Position numbers and translations under genes: made by a program. Shown piece by piece: positions 1 through 8,259 of a DNA stretch of 39,191 bases. Source of the DNA: Planctomycetota bacterium (GTDB lineage: Bacteria > Planctomycetota > UBA1135 > GCA-002686595); the NCBI GenBank assembly GCA_002686595.1, contig NYXZ01000102.1, positions 10,863 to 50,053 of the forward strand, read 5' to 3'. Position 1 is the first letter of the stretch, and each line of letters begins with the position of its first letter. The notes below the pieces were generated by a model. It ran no database searches. It saw only the letters and a program-made list of their open reading frames with translations, and was not told the DNA's origin.

Positions 1-963
1 ACGGCGGTCATGTACGAGGGCGCGCCGAACGCCCCCCACGAGGGGCGCTTTTGGGAACTGGTGGAGAAGCACGGCGTGACCGTTTTCTACACGGCGCCCA
101 CGGCTATTCGCACTTTCATGCGCTGGGGAGACAACCATGTGGAGCGCTTCGATCTCTCTAGCCTGCGCCTTTTGGGCACGGTGGGGGAGTCCATCAATCC
201 GGAGGCCTGGATGTGGTATCACAGAGTCGTGGGAGGTGAGCGCTGCCCGATCGTCGATACCTGGTGGCAGACGGAAACCGGCGGCATCATGCTGACTCCC
301 ATGCCGGGCATCACCGCCACCAAACCCGGCAGCGCCACGGTGCCCTTCTTCGGCGTGGATCCGGTCATCGTGGACGAGGCGGGGAACGAGTTGGGCACGA
401 ACGAGGGCGGCTACCTCGCCATCCGCAAGCCCTGGCCTTCCATGTTGCGCGGCATCTGGGGAGATCCGGAGCGTTTCCAGGAGACCTACTGGGCCAAGTT
501 TCCGGGGCTCTACTTCCCCGGCGACGGGGCGCGGCGGGACGCGGACGGCTATTTCTGGATCATGGGCCGCGTGGATGATGTGATCAATGTCAGCGGCCCC
601 CGCCTCTCGACCATGGAAGTTGAAAGCTCCCTCGTCAGCCATCCCACGGTTTGCGAGGCAGCAGTTGTGGCGCGGCCGGATGAGGTCACTGGCCAGGCCA
701 TCAGTGCCTTTGTCAGCGTGGGGCCAGGAGTGGAGGTCGGCGCCGAGCTGCGCGCTACGCTACTCGCCCATGTCTCACAGGAAATCGGCAAGTTGGCGCG
801 GCCCAAGGAGATCCGCTTCACGGATGCTCTGCCGAAAACACGCAGCGGCAAGATCATGCGCCGTCTGTTGCGGGACATCGCCGCCGGGCGCGAGATCGTG
901 GGGGACACCAGCACCATCGAGGACTTCAGCGTCCTGGCCAAACTGCGAGAAGAGCAGGAGTAG
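1..963 (+). CDS. acsA: Acetyl-CoA synthetase (AMP-forming), C-terminal part, 5' end outside window
   Basis: Acetate-CoA ligase activates acetate with ATP to acetyl-AMP and then forms acetyl-CoA in the cytoplasm. The reading frame is open from base 1, so this is the last 320 residues of a protein normally near 650. Visible family motifs are YEGAPN near the fragment start, [24 protein letters not shown] (adenylate-forming core), the [11 protein letters not shown] hinge, and SGKIMRR near the C-terminus, whose lysine (fragment residue 284) is the catalytic, acetylation-regulated one. The stretch after the hinge reads [11 protein letters not shown] where most Acs proteins have GHRLGTMEIES, so it is a slightly divergent member; propionyl-CoA synthetase or another short-chain acyl-CoA ligase is possible. 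It converges with the epimerase gene, 16 bases away. Confidence 0.93.
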   Translation, partial: TAVMYEGAPNAPHEGRFWELVEKHGVTVFYTAPTAIRTFMRWGDNHVERFDLSSLRLLGTVGESINPEAWMWYHRVVGGERCPIVDTWWQTETGGIMLTPMPGITATKPGSATVPFFGVDPVIVDEAGNELGTNEGGYLAIRKPWPSMLRGIWGDPERFQETYWAKFPGLYFPGDGARRDADGYFWIMGRVDDVINVSGPRLSTMEVESSLVSHPTVCEAAVVARPDEVTGQAISAFVSVGPGVEVGAELRATLLAHVSQEIGKLARPKEIRFTDALPKTRSGKIMRRLLRDIAAGREIVGDTSTIEDFSVLAKLREEQE

Positions 964-988
964 GCCGGCCTAGGTAGACCTACTCCTG
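955..988. terminator. Inverted repeat between convergent genes, probable bidirectional terminator
   Basis: CAGGAGTAGG (955-964) is perfectly complementary to CCTACTCCTG (979-988), with a 14-base loop. The repeat covers both stop codons (TAG 961-963 on plus, TAG 982-980 on minus). Inside it, TAGGCCGGCCTA (961-972) is a perfect 12-base palindrome that could form a competing structure. There is no clear T-run, so the call rests on position and symmetry. Confidence 0.5.
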
Positions 989-1924
989 GGAGCTGCGCCA
1001 CCAGTCACCACTGGCCACCTGGGCAATGCCCGTGGCATAGGTGCGGGGCTGCCAGCCGAGGGTTTCGATGGCGGCGCTGATGTCGTGGTCGTGGTGCAGG
1101 AAGAAGTAGCTGGCCCCGCGGCGTTGGCGCGTGACATCGGTGAAGACGCCTTTGAGAAGCAGGAAGCGCTCCACCCAGCGGCGCGGCACATTGCGCCGCT
1201 TCTGGCGGCCTCCCGCAGCGGCCATGGTCAGGTCGAGAAACTCGTTGAAGGGAATGCCCGTCGGACCGGCGAGTTCATAAATGCTGTCCACATCCATCAC
1301 CTGCTCCTGCGTCAGGTAGAGCAGGATGGCATCCACCACATCGTCCACGTGTACCGGATTGATCTTGGACACGCCCTCGTGGGGCACCCAATAGGTGCCC
1401 TGCTGCTTGGCACAACGCCGCAAAAAGGGCCCGGTGTGCCGGGTGTCTCCCACGCCGTAAACCAGCGTGGGGCGGAAGGAGGCCCAGTCGTAGCCGCTGG
1501 AGCGCACGATCTTCTCTTGCACGCGTTTTGAATCTCGATAGTAGCCGTAGACCGGTTGGCCGATGACCGCCGAGGAGACCAGGACAAAGCGCATATCATC
1601 CGGGGCGTGGGCCTTGGCCTCCGCCATTAGATGCTCGGTGCCGGTCACATTGACCGCCTGCATCTCTTCCTCGCTGTGGTGATCGTGGCGGCCGGCCAGG
1701 TGGATCAGGGCCGCGGCGCCCTCCAGGAAGCCATCCAGGCTGGCCGGATCCGTCAAATCGCCCTCGCAGGCCTCCAGGGAGCCGGGACAATCCGCAGGCA
1801 ACTGGGGCAGGGCCTGGACCCGTCCCGGGCGGGCCAGGGCGCGTACGAGGTGGCCTTCGGCGCAAAGGCGCCGAATCAGGTTCTGACCGATGAAGCCGGT
1901 CCCGCCGGTGACAGCAATTCGCAT
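980..1924 (-). CDS. NAD(P)-dependent epimerase/dehydratase (extended SDR)
   Basis: A 314-residue extended short-chain dehydrogenase/reductase. The start chosen is the ATG that gives MRIAVTGGTGFIG, placing the Rossmann GxxGxxG motif at residues 7-13; the frame is open further upstream, but that part is not SDR-like. The catalytic YxxxK is Y129-K133 (YRDSK), preceded by the usual serine-containing VSSAV strand at about 116-120. INPVHVDDVVDAI is the C-terminal substrate-domain signature of sugar-nucleotide epimerases and related enzymes. The substrate cannot be read from sequence. Nucleotide-sugar modification is plausible because the divergent neighbour begins a polysaccharide block, but similar proteins also act on sterols, dihydroflavonols or quinones. 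Confidence 0.85.
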   Translation of the reverse strand: MRIAVTGGTGFIGQNLIRRLCAEGHLVRALARPGRVQALPQLPADCPGSLEACEGDLTDPASLDGFLEGAAALIHLAGRHDHHSEEEMQAVNVTGTEHLMAEAKAHAPDDMRFVLVSSAVIGQPVYGYYRDSKRVQEKIVRSSGYDWASFRPTLVYGVGDTRHTGPFLRRCAKQQGTYWVPHEGVSKINPVHVDDVVDAILLYLTQEQVMDVDSIYELAGPTGIPFNEFLDLTMAAAGGRQKRRNVPRRWVERFLLLKGVFTDVTRQRRGASYFFLHHDHDISAAIETLGWQPRTYATGIAQVASGDWWRSSQE

Positions 1925-2138
1925 GGTGAGAGGATAGCGCCCTGGGGCCCCCAGGCCAGGTCCCTGCCCACGATAAACGCCGCTCTGGATGCCCTGGGGC
2001 CTGATTTGGCAAGGGGGGGAAATGCGACAGGCCCTCCAGTCCCTGGGGGGGGCTATGCCGATAAACTTCCAGCTGACAATCCGGACCCGCCGCTCGAGAC
2101 TCCCCAGGACTCCCCGTTTTTTCCTAGTATCCAGCGCC

Positions 2139-2159
2139 CCCGGCGTGTGCCACGCCGGG
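2139..2159. other. Perfect 9-bp hairpin/palindrome
   Basis: CCCGGCGTG (2139-2147) and CACGCCGGG (2151-2159) are perfectly complementary around a 3-base loop. The T-run lies on the 5' side on the plus strand, so it does not look like a rho-independent terminator on either strand. It could be an operator or an mRNA leader structure. Confidence 0.4.
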
Positions 2160-2214
2160 ATCCCCAGGATTACGGCCAAAACTCTTGGCGGCCCCCTCCC
2201 CTGGAATACGTTTC

Positions 2215-2220
2215 TATAAG
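2215..2220 (+). promoter_or_regulatory. Possible -10 box upstream of the sugar transferase gene
   Basis: TATAAG lies 61 bases before the ATG at 2282 in an unusually AT-rich patch. No good -35 hexamer is seen at 16-18 bases; the nearest TTG-type box, TTGGCG at 2185-2190, is 24 bases away. Weak call. Confidence 0.22.
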
Positions 2221-2281
2221 ACAATAGGCCTGCGGCGCACCCTACCTCCCCCCTCGGTGCTCGGCCGGTGGCCAGCCATCC

Positions 2282-3757
2282 ATGACCCGCCTAGGTACCT
2301 ACATTCGGCGCAATTTCGAGCCCCTGCTCCTCTCGGTGCAGGTGCTCATGGATGTGGCCGTGCTGGCCCTGGCCATGCTCTGCGCCTGGTGGCTGCGGGA
2401 GGGCATCAGTTCCCCCGACACAGCCACGCCGCTCATCGTTTACCGGGAAGTGTTCTCGATCACGGCCGCGGTCTGCCTGCTCTGCTTCCACGCCTTCGGC
2501 CTCTACAGCCCGATCAAGAGCCTCTTGAATGTGGAAGAGTTCAAGGGCATCGCCAAGGCCACGCTGGTCTCCTTCTTCGTGATCCACGCCCTGACGGTCT
2601 TCCTGCGCGGCACGACACAGGAGGCCGAGGGGATTTACGGCATGTTGGTGCCCCTGCACGAGGCCATCGACCTGGATGTCAATCCCGAGGCCTACTCGCG
2701 CATCACGATCGTCCTGTCCTTCGTGATGATCCTGGCCTTCATCACCGCCAGCCGTTTCATCTCCTTCCGAGTTATCCAACGCCTGCACCGGCGCGGCATC
2801 GGCAACCGCAATGTGCTCATCTGCGGCACGGGGCCCACGGGCCGACGCCTACAGCGCAAGTTCATGTTGATCCCCACGCTCGGGCTCAACCTGATGGGAT
2901 TTGCCACGGATAAGACCGAGGAGGTCGGCAGCACGATTGACCGCTCTCGAGTGCTCGGGACCTTCGAGGATCTGGCCTACCTGCTGGGCGAGCTGAAAAT
3001 CAGCGAGGTCTTCATCGCCCTGCCTGAATCCAAGGAAGAAGACGTGATGGGGCTCTTGGCGGAACTCGACCGCCTGGGCGTTCCCTACCACGTGGTGCCG
3101 CGCTTCTATCACCTGATGACCCATCGCGTGCGCATCCAGTCCCTGGATTCCATCCCGCTCATTTCGCGCATGGAGCGCCGCTCCGGTTTCCTGGCTTCCG
3201 CCGGCAAGCGCCTGCTGGATGTGCTCATCTCCCTGACCGTGCTGACCGTGGGGGCGGCCTTCTTTATCGTGCCCATGATCATGATCAAGCGCGAGTCGCC
3301 GGGCTCCGCCTTTTTCATCCAGACCCGCGTGGGCAGGAACGGCAAGCGTTTCCGCATGTTCAAGTTCCGCACCATGCACGAGAACTCATCCTCCGCCGCG
3401 CCCTCGCCGGATTCCCCCTTTGATCCCCGCGTGACGCGCATCGGGCGTTTTCTGCGGCGCTATTCCCTGGATGAACTGCCCAACTTCATCAACGTCCTCA
3501 AGGGGGAGATGAGCTTGGTGGGGCCGCGCCCGGAGATGCCCTTCATTGTGGATTCCTACAACTCCATGCAGCGCGAACGCCTGCGGGCCAAGCCGGGCAT
3601 CACCGGCCTGTGGCAGATCTCCTACGCCCGGGGCGAGGCCATTCACGAGAACCTGGACTACGACCTCTACTACATTGAGAACCAGTCCCTCTTGTTGGAC
3701 ATGGTGATCATGACCCTGACGCTCTTCGCCGTGGTCAAGGGCTCCGGGGCCTACTGA
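2282..3757 (+). CDS. Exopolysaccharide polyprenyl-phosphate glycosylphosphotransferase (WcaJ/EpsE-like)
   Basis: A 491-residue membrane protein expected to start a polysaccharide repeat unit by moving a sugar-1-phosphate from a nucleotide sugar to undecaprenyl phosphate. Order of parts: N-terminal hydrophobic segments within about residues 15-165; a Rossmann-like CoA-binding-type domain starting near residue 177 (LICGTGPTGRRL); one more membrane segment near 310-335; then the bacterial sugar transferase domain with KFRTMH (about 361-366), DELPNFINVLKGEMSLVGPRP and KPGITGLWQ. Length and architecture fit the WcaJ/WbaP/EpsE polyisoprenyl-phosphate hexose-1-phosphate transferase family. Two GT4 glycosyltransferases follow, as expected for an EPS locus. 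The sugar is unknown; glucose is the usual default. Confidence 0.92.
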   Translation: MTRLGTYIRRNFEPLLLSVQVLMDVAVLALAMLCAWWLREGISSPDTATPLIVYREVFSITAAVCLLCFHAFGLYSPIKSLLNVEEFKGIAKATLVSFFVIHALTVFLRGTTQEAEGIYGMLVPLHEAIDLDVNPEAYSRITIVLSFVMILAFITASRFISFRVIQRLHRRGIGNRNVLICGTGPTGRRLQRKFMLIPTLGLNLMGFATDKTEEVGSTIDRSRVLGTFEDLAYLLGELKISEVFIALPESKEEDVMGLLAELDRLGVPYHVVPRFYHLMTHRVRIQSLDSIPLISRMERRSGFLASAGKRLLDVLISLTVLTVGAAFFIVPMIMIKRESPGSAFFIQTRVGRNGKRFRMFKFRTMHENSSSAAPSPDSPFDPRVTRIGRFLRRYSLDELPNFINVLKGEMSLVGPRPEMPFIVDSYNSMQRERLRAKPGITGLWQISYARGEAIHENLDYDLYYIENQSLLLDMVIMTLTLFAVVKGSGAY

Positions 3758-3809
3758 GATCCCCGGCCCGGCCCTCCCTTCCCGCAGCCGCCCGCGCTAG
3801 TCTGGCCCC

Positions 3810-4961
3810 GTGCGCATTCTCCATGTGATGGAAGCCACCATCGGCGGCACGCGCCGCCACCTGGTGGACGTGGCCACTGGCCAGCGAGCCAGGGGCCTGG
3901 AGGTCGAGGTGGCGGTGGCCACCCGCCGCGACCCTGATTTCCCCCGGGATCTGGTGGCGCTGGAACAGACCGGCGTCGGCGTGCACCGCATAGAAATGGG
4001 GCGTTCGATGTCCCCGGGCCGGGACGGGGCGCACCTCTGGCAGCTCTGCCGCCTGTTGGAGAAGGTGCAGCCGGACATCGTCCATACCCACAGCAGCAAA
4101 GCCGGCGTCCTGGGGCGCACGGCTTCCCTGGCCACGGGGATTGGCCGCCGCTTCCACACGCCCCACACCTTCGCATTCCTGTTCGAGGCCCTCTTCGGCC
4201 CCGCCAAACGCCAACTCTTCCGCACCCTCGAACAGCAGTTGGCCGCCAGCACCGAACGGCTGCTGGCCGTCAGCCCCACGGAAGCCCAGACATTCCGCGA
4301 TTCTGGCGTGGTGCCCGCGGAGCGCATTGCGGTGGTGGCCAACGGCATCGACGCCACTCCCTGGCTGCAGGCGCAGCCGGCGGACCTCGGCGCCTTTGGT
4401 CTGGACCCGACGCGCCCCACGGCGGCCGTTATCGGCCTGATGTATCCGGCCAAGGGCCAAGACCTGGCCCTGGAAGCCCTGGCCCAGGTGGCCGGTGAGG
4501 ATCTGCAACTTCTGATCGCCGGGCCGGACGAGTGGCGCGGGGAGTTGGAACAACTGGCGCGCAAACTAGGCGTGGCCCAGCGCGTGGCCTTCAGCGGTCC
4601 CCGGCGGGATGTGCCCGCTATTCTGGCGGCGGTGGATCTCCTGCTGCTGCCCTCACGCTGGGAGGGCATGCCCTACATTGTGCTTGAGGCCATGGCCTCG
4701 GCGCTGCCGGTGGTGGCAACCCCGGTGGACGGCGCCCGTGATCTGGTGCGCCACGGCGCGACGGGTTTCCTGGCGGATGAGATCGGCGCCGCGGCCCTGG
4801 GCGCCGCCCTGGGTCGCTGCCTGGCCTTGTCTGAGGAAGAGCGCCGCGAGTTGGGAGAGGCCGGACGGGCCAGCCTACTGGCCGAGCACAGCTTGGATTC
4901 CATGTTGGACGATCTGCTGGCGCTCTACGAAAACCGAGCGGGTAAGGCGGGTGCCGCGTGA
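3810..4961 (+). CDS. GT4-family glycosyltransferase (first of two)
   Basis: A 383-residue GT-B fold glycosyltransferase. The GTG start at 3810 gives MRILHVMEATIGGTRRH, the usual GT4 start with a glycine-rich N-terminal loop. The C-terminal nucleotide-sugar half has the EX7E motif at E285 and E293 (RWEGMPYIVLEAM), followed by PVVATPVDGARDLV and GATGFL. It should add a sugar to the lipid-linked precursor at the cytoplasmic face of the membrane. It starts 52 bases after the sugar transferase, and its TGA overlaps the next gene's GTG by four bases, so the two glycosyltransferases are probably translationally coupled. Confidence 0.9.
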   Translation: MRILHVMEATIGGTRRHLVDVATGQRARGLEVEVAVATRRDPDFPRDLVALEQTGVGVHRIEMGRSMSPGRDGAHLWQLCRLLEKVQPDIVHTHSSKAGVLGRTASLATGIGRRFHTPHTFAFLFEALFGPAKRQLFRTLEQQLAASTERLLAVSPTEAQTFRDSGVVPAERIAVVANGIDATPWLQAQPADLGAFGLDPTRPTAAVIGLMYPAKGQDLALEALAQVAGEDLQLLIAGPDEWRGELEQLARKLGVAQRVAFSGPRRDVPAILAAVDLLLLPSRWEGMPYIVLEAMASALPVVATPVDGARDLVRHGATGFLADEIGAAALGAALGRCLALSEEERRELGEAGRASLLAEHSLDSMLDDLLALYENRAGKAGAA

Positions 4962-6124
4962 GAATCCTGCACATCATCACCACCTTGGATGTGGGGGGGG
5001 CGGAGATGCACCTGCTATCCCAGGTGCGCGGTCAAAGCGCCCGGGGCCACGGAGTGCGCGTGCTCTACCTCAAGGGCCAGGGCACGCTGGCGGAGGACTT
5101 TCGCGCTGCCGGGGCCGAGTATGTGCGCGGGGTTTCCCTGGGCTTGGGCACGCCCTCACGGTTGGCGCCCCACCTGCGCTGGGCGGATATCTGCCATTCC
5201 CATCTTCTCAAGGCGGACATGGTGACGGCCCTGTGCGCCTCCCTTTACGGCCGGCGGCGCGGCCTGGTTTCCGGCAAGCACAACGACGAGCAGGTGCTGC
5301 GCAATCCGCTTGTTTCCCTGGTTCACGGCCTGGTTGGGCGCTTACCGGCGCGCACCATCGTGCTCTCCGACCATGTGGGCTCGTTCATCCAACGCCATGG
5401 CCGCATTCCGAGGCGCAACATGCGGCGCGTCTACTATGGCATCGACCCCGCGCCCTTCGAGGAGGCCCGTGCGCAGTTCGCCGCCGGGACGCCCGAACTG
5501 ACCGCGGGCGCGGACGAGGAGCAGGCAGCTGGCCCTGCCCAGCGCCGCAACCTGCGCGCCTCCTTCGGTTTTTCGGACGAACATGTGGTCTTGATTTGCG
5601 TGGCGCGTTTCGCCGCCCAAAAGGCGCACCCCTTGCTGCTGCGGGCCTTCGACCGGGCCCGGCAAACGGCCCCAGAGCTGCGCCTATTGTTGGTCGGTGA
5701 CGACCCCTTCGGCGACGGGCGAGTACGGGCCGAGGCCGTGGCCCGGGAACTGGATTTGGGTGACAGTTGCGTCTTCGCCGGCATTCGCCGCGATGTACCG
5801 CTTTTGATGGCCGCCTCGGAAGTCTTCATCATGAGTTCCCTGTGGGAGGGCCTGGGGCTCGTGTTCCTGGAAGCCATGTGCGTGGGCTTGCCCATCGTGG
5901 GCTCCGATGTCTCGGCGGTGCCGGAAGTGGTGGTCAACGGCGAAACCGGCCTGTTGGTGCCCCCGGGTGAAGAGCAACCCCTGGCCGCAGCCATGGTGCG
6001 CGTGGCCGGCGACGAGCGGTTGCGGCGGGACCTGGGCCAGGCCGGTCGGCGGCGCGTCGCCAGTGTGTTCAACCTCGATCGCATGGTGGACGAGACCCTG
6101 GCGGTCTACGACGAACTGCTGTGA
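4958..6124 (+). CDS. GT4-family glycosyltransferase (second of two)
   Basis: A 388-residue GT-B glycosyltransferase starting at a GTG inside a GTGA overlap with the previous gene. The N-terminus MRILHIITTLDVGGAE is the classic GT4 donor-loop start. The EX7E motif is at E297 and E305 (LWEGLGLVFLEAM), followed by GSDVSAVPEVV and NGETGLLVPPG. It resembles the preceding protein in the first ten residues, but I have not tested whether the two are recent duplicates. The stop codon overlaps the GTG start of truD by four bases. Confidence 0.9.
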   Translation: MRILHIITTLDVGGAEMHLLSQVRGQSARGHGVRVLYLKGQGTLAEDFRAAGAEYVRGVSLGLGTPSRLAPHLRWADICHSHLLKADMVTALCASLYGRRRGLVSGKHNDEQVLRNPLVSLVHGLVGRLPARTIVLSDHVGSFIQRHGRIPRRNMRRVYYGIDPAPFEEARAQFAAGTPELTAGADEEQAAGPAQRRNLRASFGFSDEHVVLICVARFAAQKAHPLLLRAFDRARQTAPELRLLLVGDDPFGDGRVRAEAVARELDLGDSCVFAGIRRDVPLLMAASEVFIMSSLWEGLGLVFLEAMCVGLPIVGSDVSAVPEVVVNGETGLLVPPGEEQPLAAAMVRVAGDERLRRDLGQAGRRRVASVFNLDRMVDETLAVYDELL

Positions 6125-7485
6125 GCGAGACGGCGGGCGGGCGGGCGCAGGCGCCGCTCTTTTCTTGGGAGCCAACACCGGCGACTTTCAGGGTGGAGGA
6201 AATCGGCGCCCCGGCGCCCACCGGCAGCGGTGAACATCTCCAGTTCCGCCTTGAGAAGCGGGGTCTGGATACCTGGCAAGCCCTGGACCGCCTGGGGCGC
6301 GCCCTGGACTTAAAGCGCGTGGCCTTTGGCTGCGCTGGCCTCAAGGATGCCAGGGCCCACACCTTTCAAGATGTCACGGTCCTGGGCTTGGGGGCCGCCG
6401 GCGCCGAACGCCTGGCGGAACTGGAGATGGGGGACATCCGCTTGGGACCGGCAGTGGCGACGGAGCGCAAGTTGCGTCCGGGACAGGCCGTCGGCAATCG
6501 TTTTGAAATGCGCCTCACATTTTCCGGCGAGCGGGAAGCGGCTGTAGCGAGCGGCCTGGTGCGCCAGGGCCTCGACAGGTTGGCGCGCCTCGGCCTAGGC
6601 AATGCCTTTGGCCCCCAGCGCTTTGGCCTGGACGGCCGCGCCGCGGAGCTCGGCCGGCTGCTCTTGGAACCCGAGCCCGCGGCCTACTTGCTGGCCTACG
6701 CCGCCGGGGAGTTGGACCTTGTGCAGCAGCTGCGGGAGCGGCGCGAAGCTAGCGGCGTTGCCCGGCCAGGGGAAACGGAGCCTGCCAGCAGCACGGGCGC
6801 GAGCTACGGGAGTGGTGCCGAGGACACGCCGCGGGCGGCGGCCGGAGAGGAATTGTTGGTTGCCTTGGAATCAAACGACAAGGGCGCTCAGCGGCGCCTG
6901 GCGCGCGTGGCCTCCGCTTTGCCGCCCACGCTGGCGCCCCTGGCGCGACAGTTGGCTCGCCGCCGGGGTGATTTGCCGGCGGCCCTGGAGTCCATCCCGC
7001 GGCGCCTGCGGCGCATGCACCTGTGCGCCCACCAGGCACTCGTTTTCAACCGCGTGCTGGAACTGCGTGGGGATTCGATCAGGGAGTGCCTCCCGGGTGA
7101 CCACCTCCTGTCCGGATTCAAGGGCGTTGGGGCCCCCGGCGCCGGGACCGGGCAACTGCCCAGCGGCCCGCTCTACGGCCGGCGTTCGCCCTGGCCCGAG
7201 GGCCATACGCGGCCCGGGTGCTGCGAGCTGGCGGCCCTCACGGAGGCCGGCCTGACGCCCGAAATCCTGTCCCGCTCGAGTTTGGACGGGGCCCGGCGCG
7301 CCCTGTGCGTGTTCCCTGGCCAGGCCAAGCTGGGCCCCCTGGAGGGCGATTGCGAAAAAACAGGAGCCACGGCTGCGCTTTCCTTCACCCTGCCTCCCGG
7401 TGCCTACGCTACGATTGTCCTGCGGGATTTACACCAGAGGGGAGCCGCGCCGGTCGAAATGTTGGGAAGGCAAATCCATGAATAG
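6121..7485 (+). CDS. truD: tRNA pseudouridine(13) synthase TruD
   Basis: A 454-residue TruD-family protein, which isomerises U13 of tRNA. The conserved GLKDARAHTFQ contains the catalytic aspartate at residue 76; NRFEMRL, GNAFGPQRFG and the closing LPPGAYATIVLRD are family signatures. It is longer than E. coli TruD (about 350), partly because of a low-complexity insertion near residues 210-245 in the TRUD insertion domain. The GTG start at 6121 overlaps the stop of the glycosyltransferase as GTGA, so a tRNA modification gene is coupled to the polysaccharide genes. The next gene starts inside its last eight bases. Confidence 0.92.
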   Translation: MSETAGGRAQAPLFSWEPTPATFRVEEIGAPAPTGSGEHLQFRLEKRGLDTWQALDRLGRALDLKRVAFGCAGLKDARAHTFQDVTVLGLGAAGAERLAELEMGDIRLGPAVATERKLRPGQAVGNRFEMRLTFSGEREAAVASGLVRQGLDRLARLGLGNAFGPQRFGLDGRAAELGRLLLEPEPAAYLLAYAAGELDLVQQLRERREASGVARPGETEPASSTGASYGSGAEDTPRAAAGEELLVALESNDKGAQRRLARVASALPPTLAPLARQLARRRGDLPAALESIPRRLRRMHLCAHQALVFNRVLELRGDSIRECLPGDHLLSGFKGVGAPGAGTGQLPSGPLYGRRSPWPEGHTRPGCCELAALTEAGLTPEILSRSSLDGARRALCVFPGQAKLGPLEGDCEKTGATAALSFTLPPGAYATIVLRDLHQRGAAPVEMLGRQIHE

Positions 7486-8002
7486 CAGCAATGACAGGTC
7501 AGAGGTAAGGGCCATGGATGTGGCTCCGGCTGAGGAGGGCGGCTCGTCCGCAACCTCGACCGACACCTCCACTGGCAGCTCGCCCGACAGCTGGAACGGC
7601 CTCGACCGGCGCCTCCAGGGAACTCCCCGCTTCTCCCGGTTTTCATTCTGGGGCGGCCGGCGCCGGGCCCTGGCCGCCGGCGTGGAGCGCGAAGGCAGCT
7701 TCGTCGATGTCTACAGCGCACGCCTCTTGCTGGCGGTCTTCTGGATCGCCTTGATGAACGCCGCCGACAGCTTCTTCACCATGATCCACCTGCAGCACGG
7801 TGGCATCGAGCTGAATCCGGTGGCCGGCCAACTGCTGCGCCTGGGGCGCTGGGAGTTCGTCCTGGCAAAATCCGCCCTGATCGCCGCCGCCTTGGTGGTG
7901 CTTGTGATCCACAAGAACTTCCTGCTGGCGCGGGTGGGTCTGTTCACCGCCGCCGGGGCCTACACCCTCTTGGTGGCCTACCACCTGTTCCTCTTCACCT
8001 GA
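7478..8002 (+). CDS. Small membrane protein, DUF5658-like
   Basis: A 174-residue protein of unknown function. The start is ATG 7478, preceded by GGGAAGG at good spacing, one of the few clear ribosome sites here, and overlapping the truD stop by eight bases. Residues 1-75 are polar, serine/threonine-rich and probably disordered. Three membrane helices follow at about 82-105, 128-146 and 150-172. The pattern of an NAADSFFTMIHL helix, then GGIELNPVAG, then a lysine-containing helix (LAKSAL) matches my memory of DUF5658. An in-frame ATG-less extension back to 7400 is open but unlikely. Confidence 0.72.
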   Translation: MNSSNDRSEVRAMDVAPAEEGGSSATSTDTSTGSSPDSWNGLDRRLQGTPRFSRFSFWGGRRRALAAGVEREGSFVDVYSARLLLAVFWIALMNAADSFFTMIHLQHGGIELNPVAGQLLRLGRWEFVLAKSALIAAALVVLVIHKNFLLARVGLFTAAGAYTLLVAYHLFLFT

Positions 8003-8044
8003 GGAGCCCGGGGCCGCGCCGCTCCCAGGCCCCAGCGTGTGTTT
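8003..8044 (+). terminator. Possible terminator after the DUF5658-like gene
   Basis: GGGGCC (8010-8015) pairs with GGCCCC (8028-8033), followed by a T-rich GTGTGTTTT ending at 8044. A second pairing, GGAGC (8003-8007) with GCTCC (8021-8025), interleaves with it, so the two stems are either alternatives or a pseudoknot. Confidence 0.35.
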
Positions 8045-8259
8045 TCGCTCGCTCGGCAGGGGACTGTCTGTGGATGTAGCGCCGCCTGAAGACCTGGGGT
8101 AGACCAATCATGGCCACAGGGCCCCATGGGCCGCCTGCCTCCTGTTGTGGCACGGTCTCACCCCCGTTAGCCTGCCTGCCCAGATCTCCTGCCTCCAGCC
8201 CGCGATCCCCCGGATCCCCCCGCTGGGCCTGGCAGCTGGACCCGCCCTGGATTCCCCCA

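Larger units (their letters stand above)
1925..2281. other. Divergent intergenic region between epimerase and sugar transferase genes
   Basis: A 357-base gene-free stretch that should hold promoters for both divergent genes. It contains the strong hairpin at 2139-2159, a T-run (GTTTTTTCC, 2116-2124) and a TATAAG box at 2215-2220. I see no convincing coding frame; the upstream extension of the epimerase frame lacks family sequence. Confidence 0.5.

Noticed and set aside
1925-2224. Upstream extension of the epimerase frame to 2224
   Set aside because: Sequence before MRIAVTGGTG has no SDR features and covers the likely divergent promoter region.
8110-8259. N-terminal extension of the ABC ATPase from ATG 8110
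   Set aside because: The 50 residues are Pro/Ser/Cys-rich without ABC similarity; the domain starts naturally at GTG 8260.
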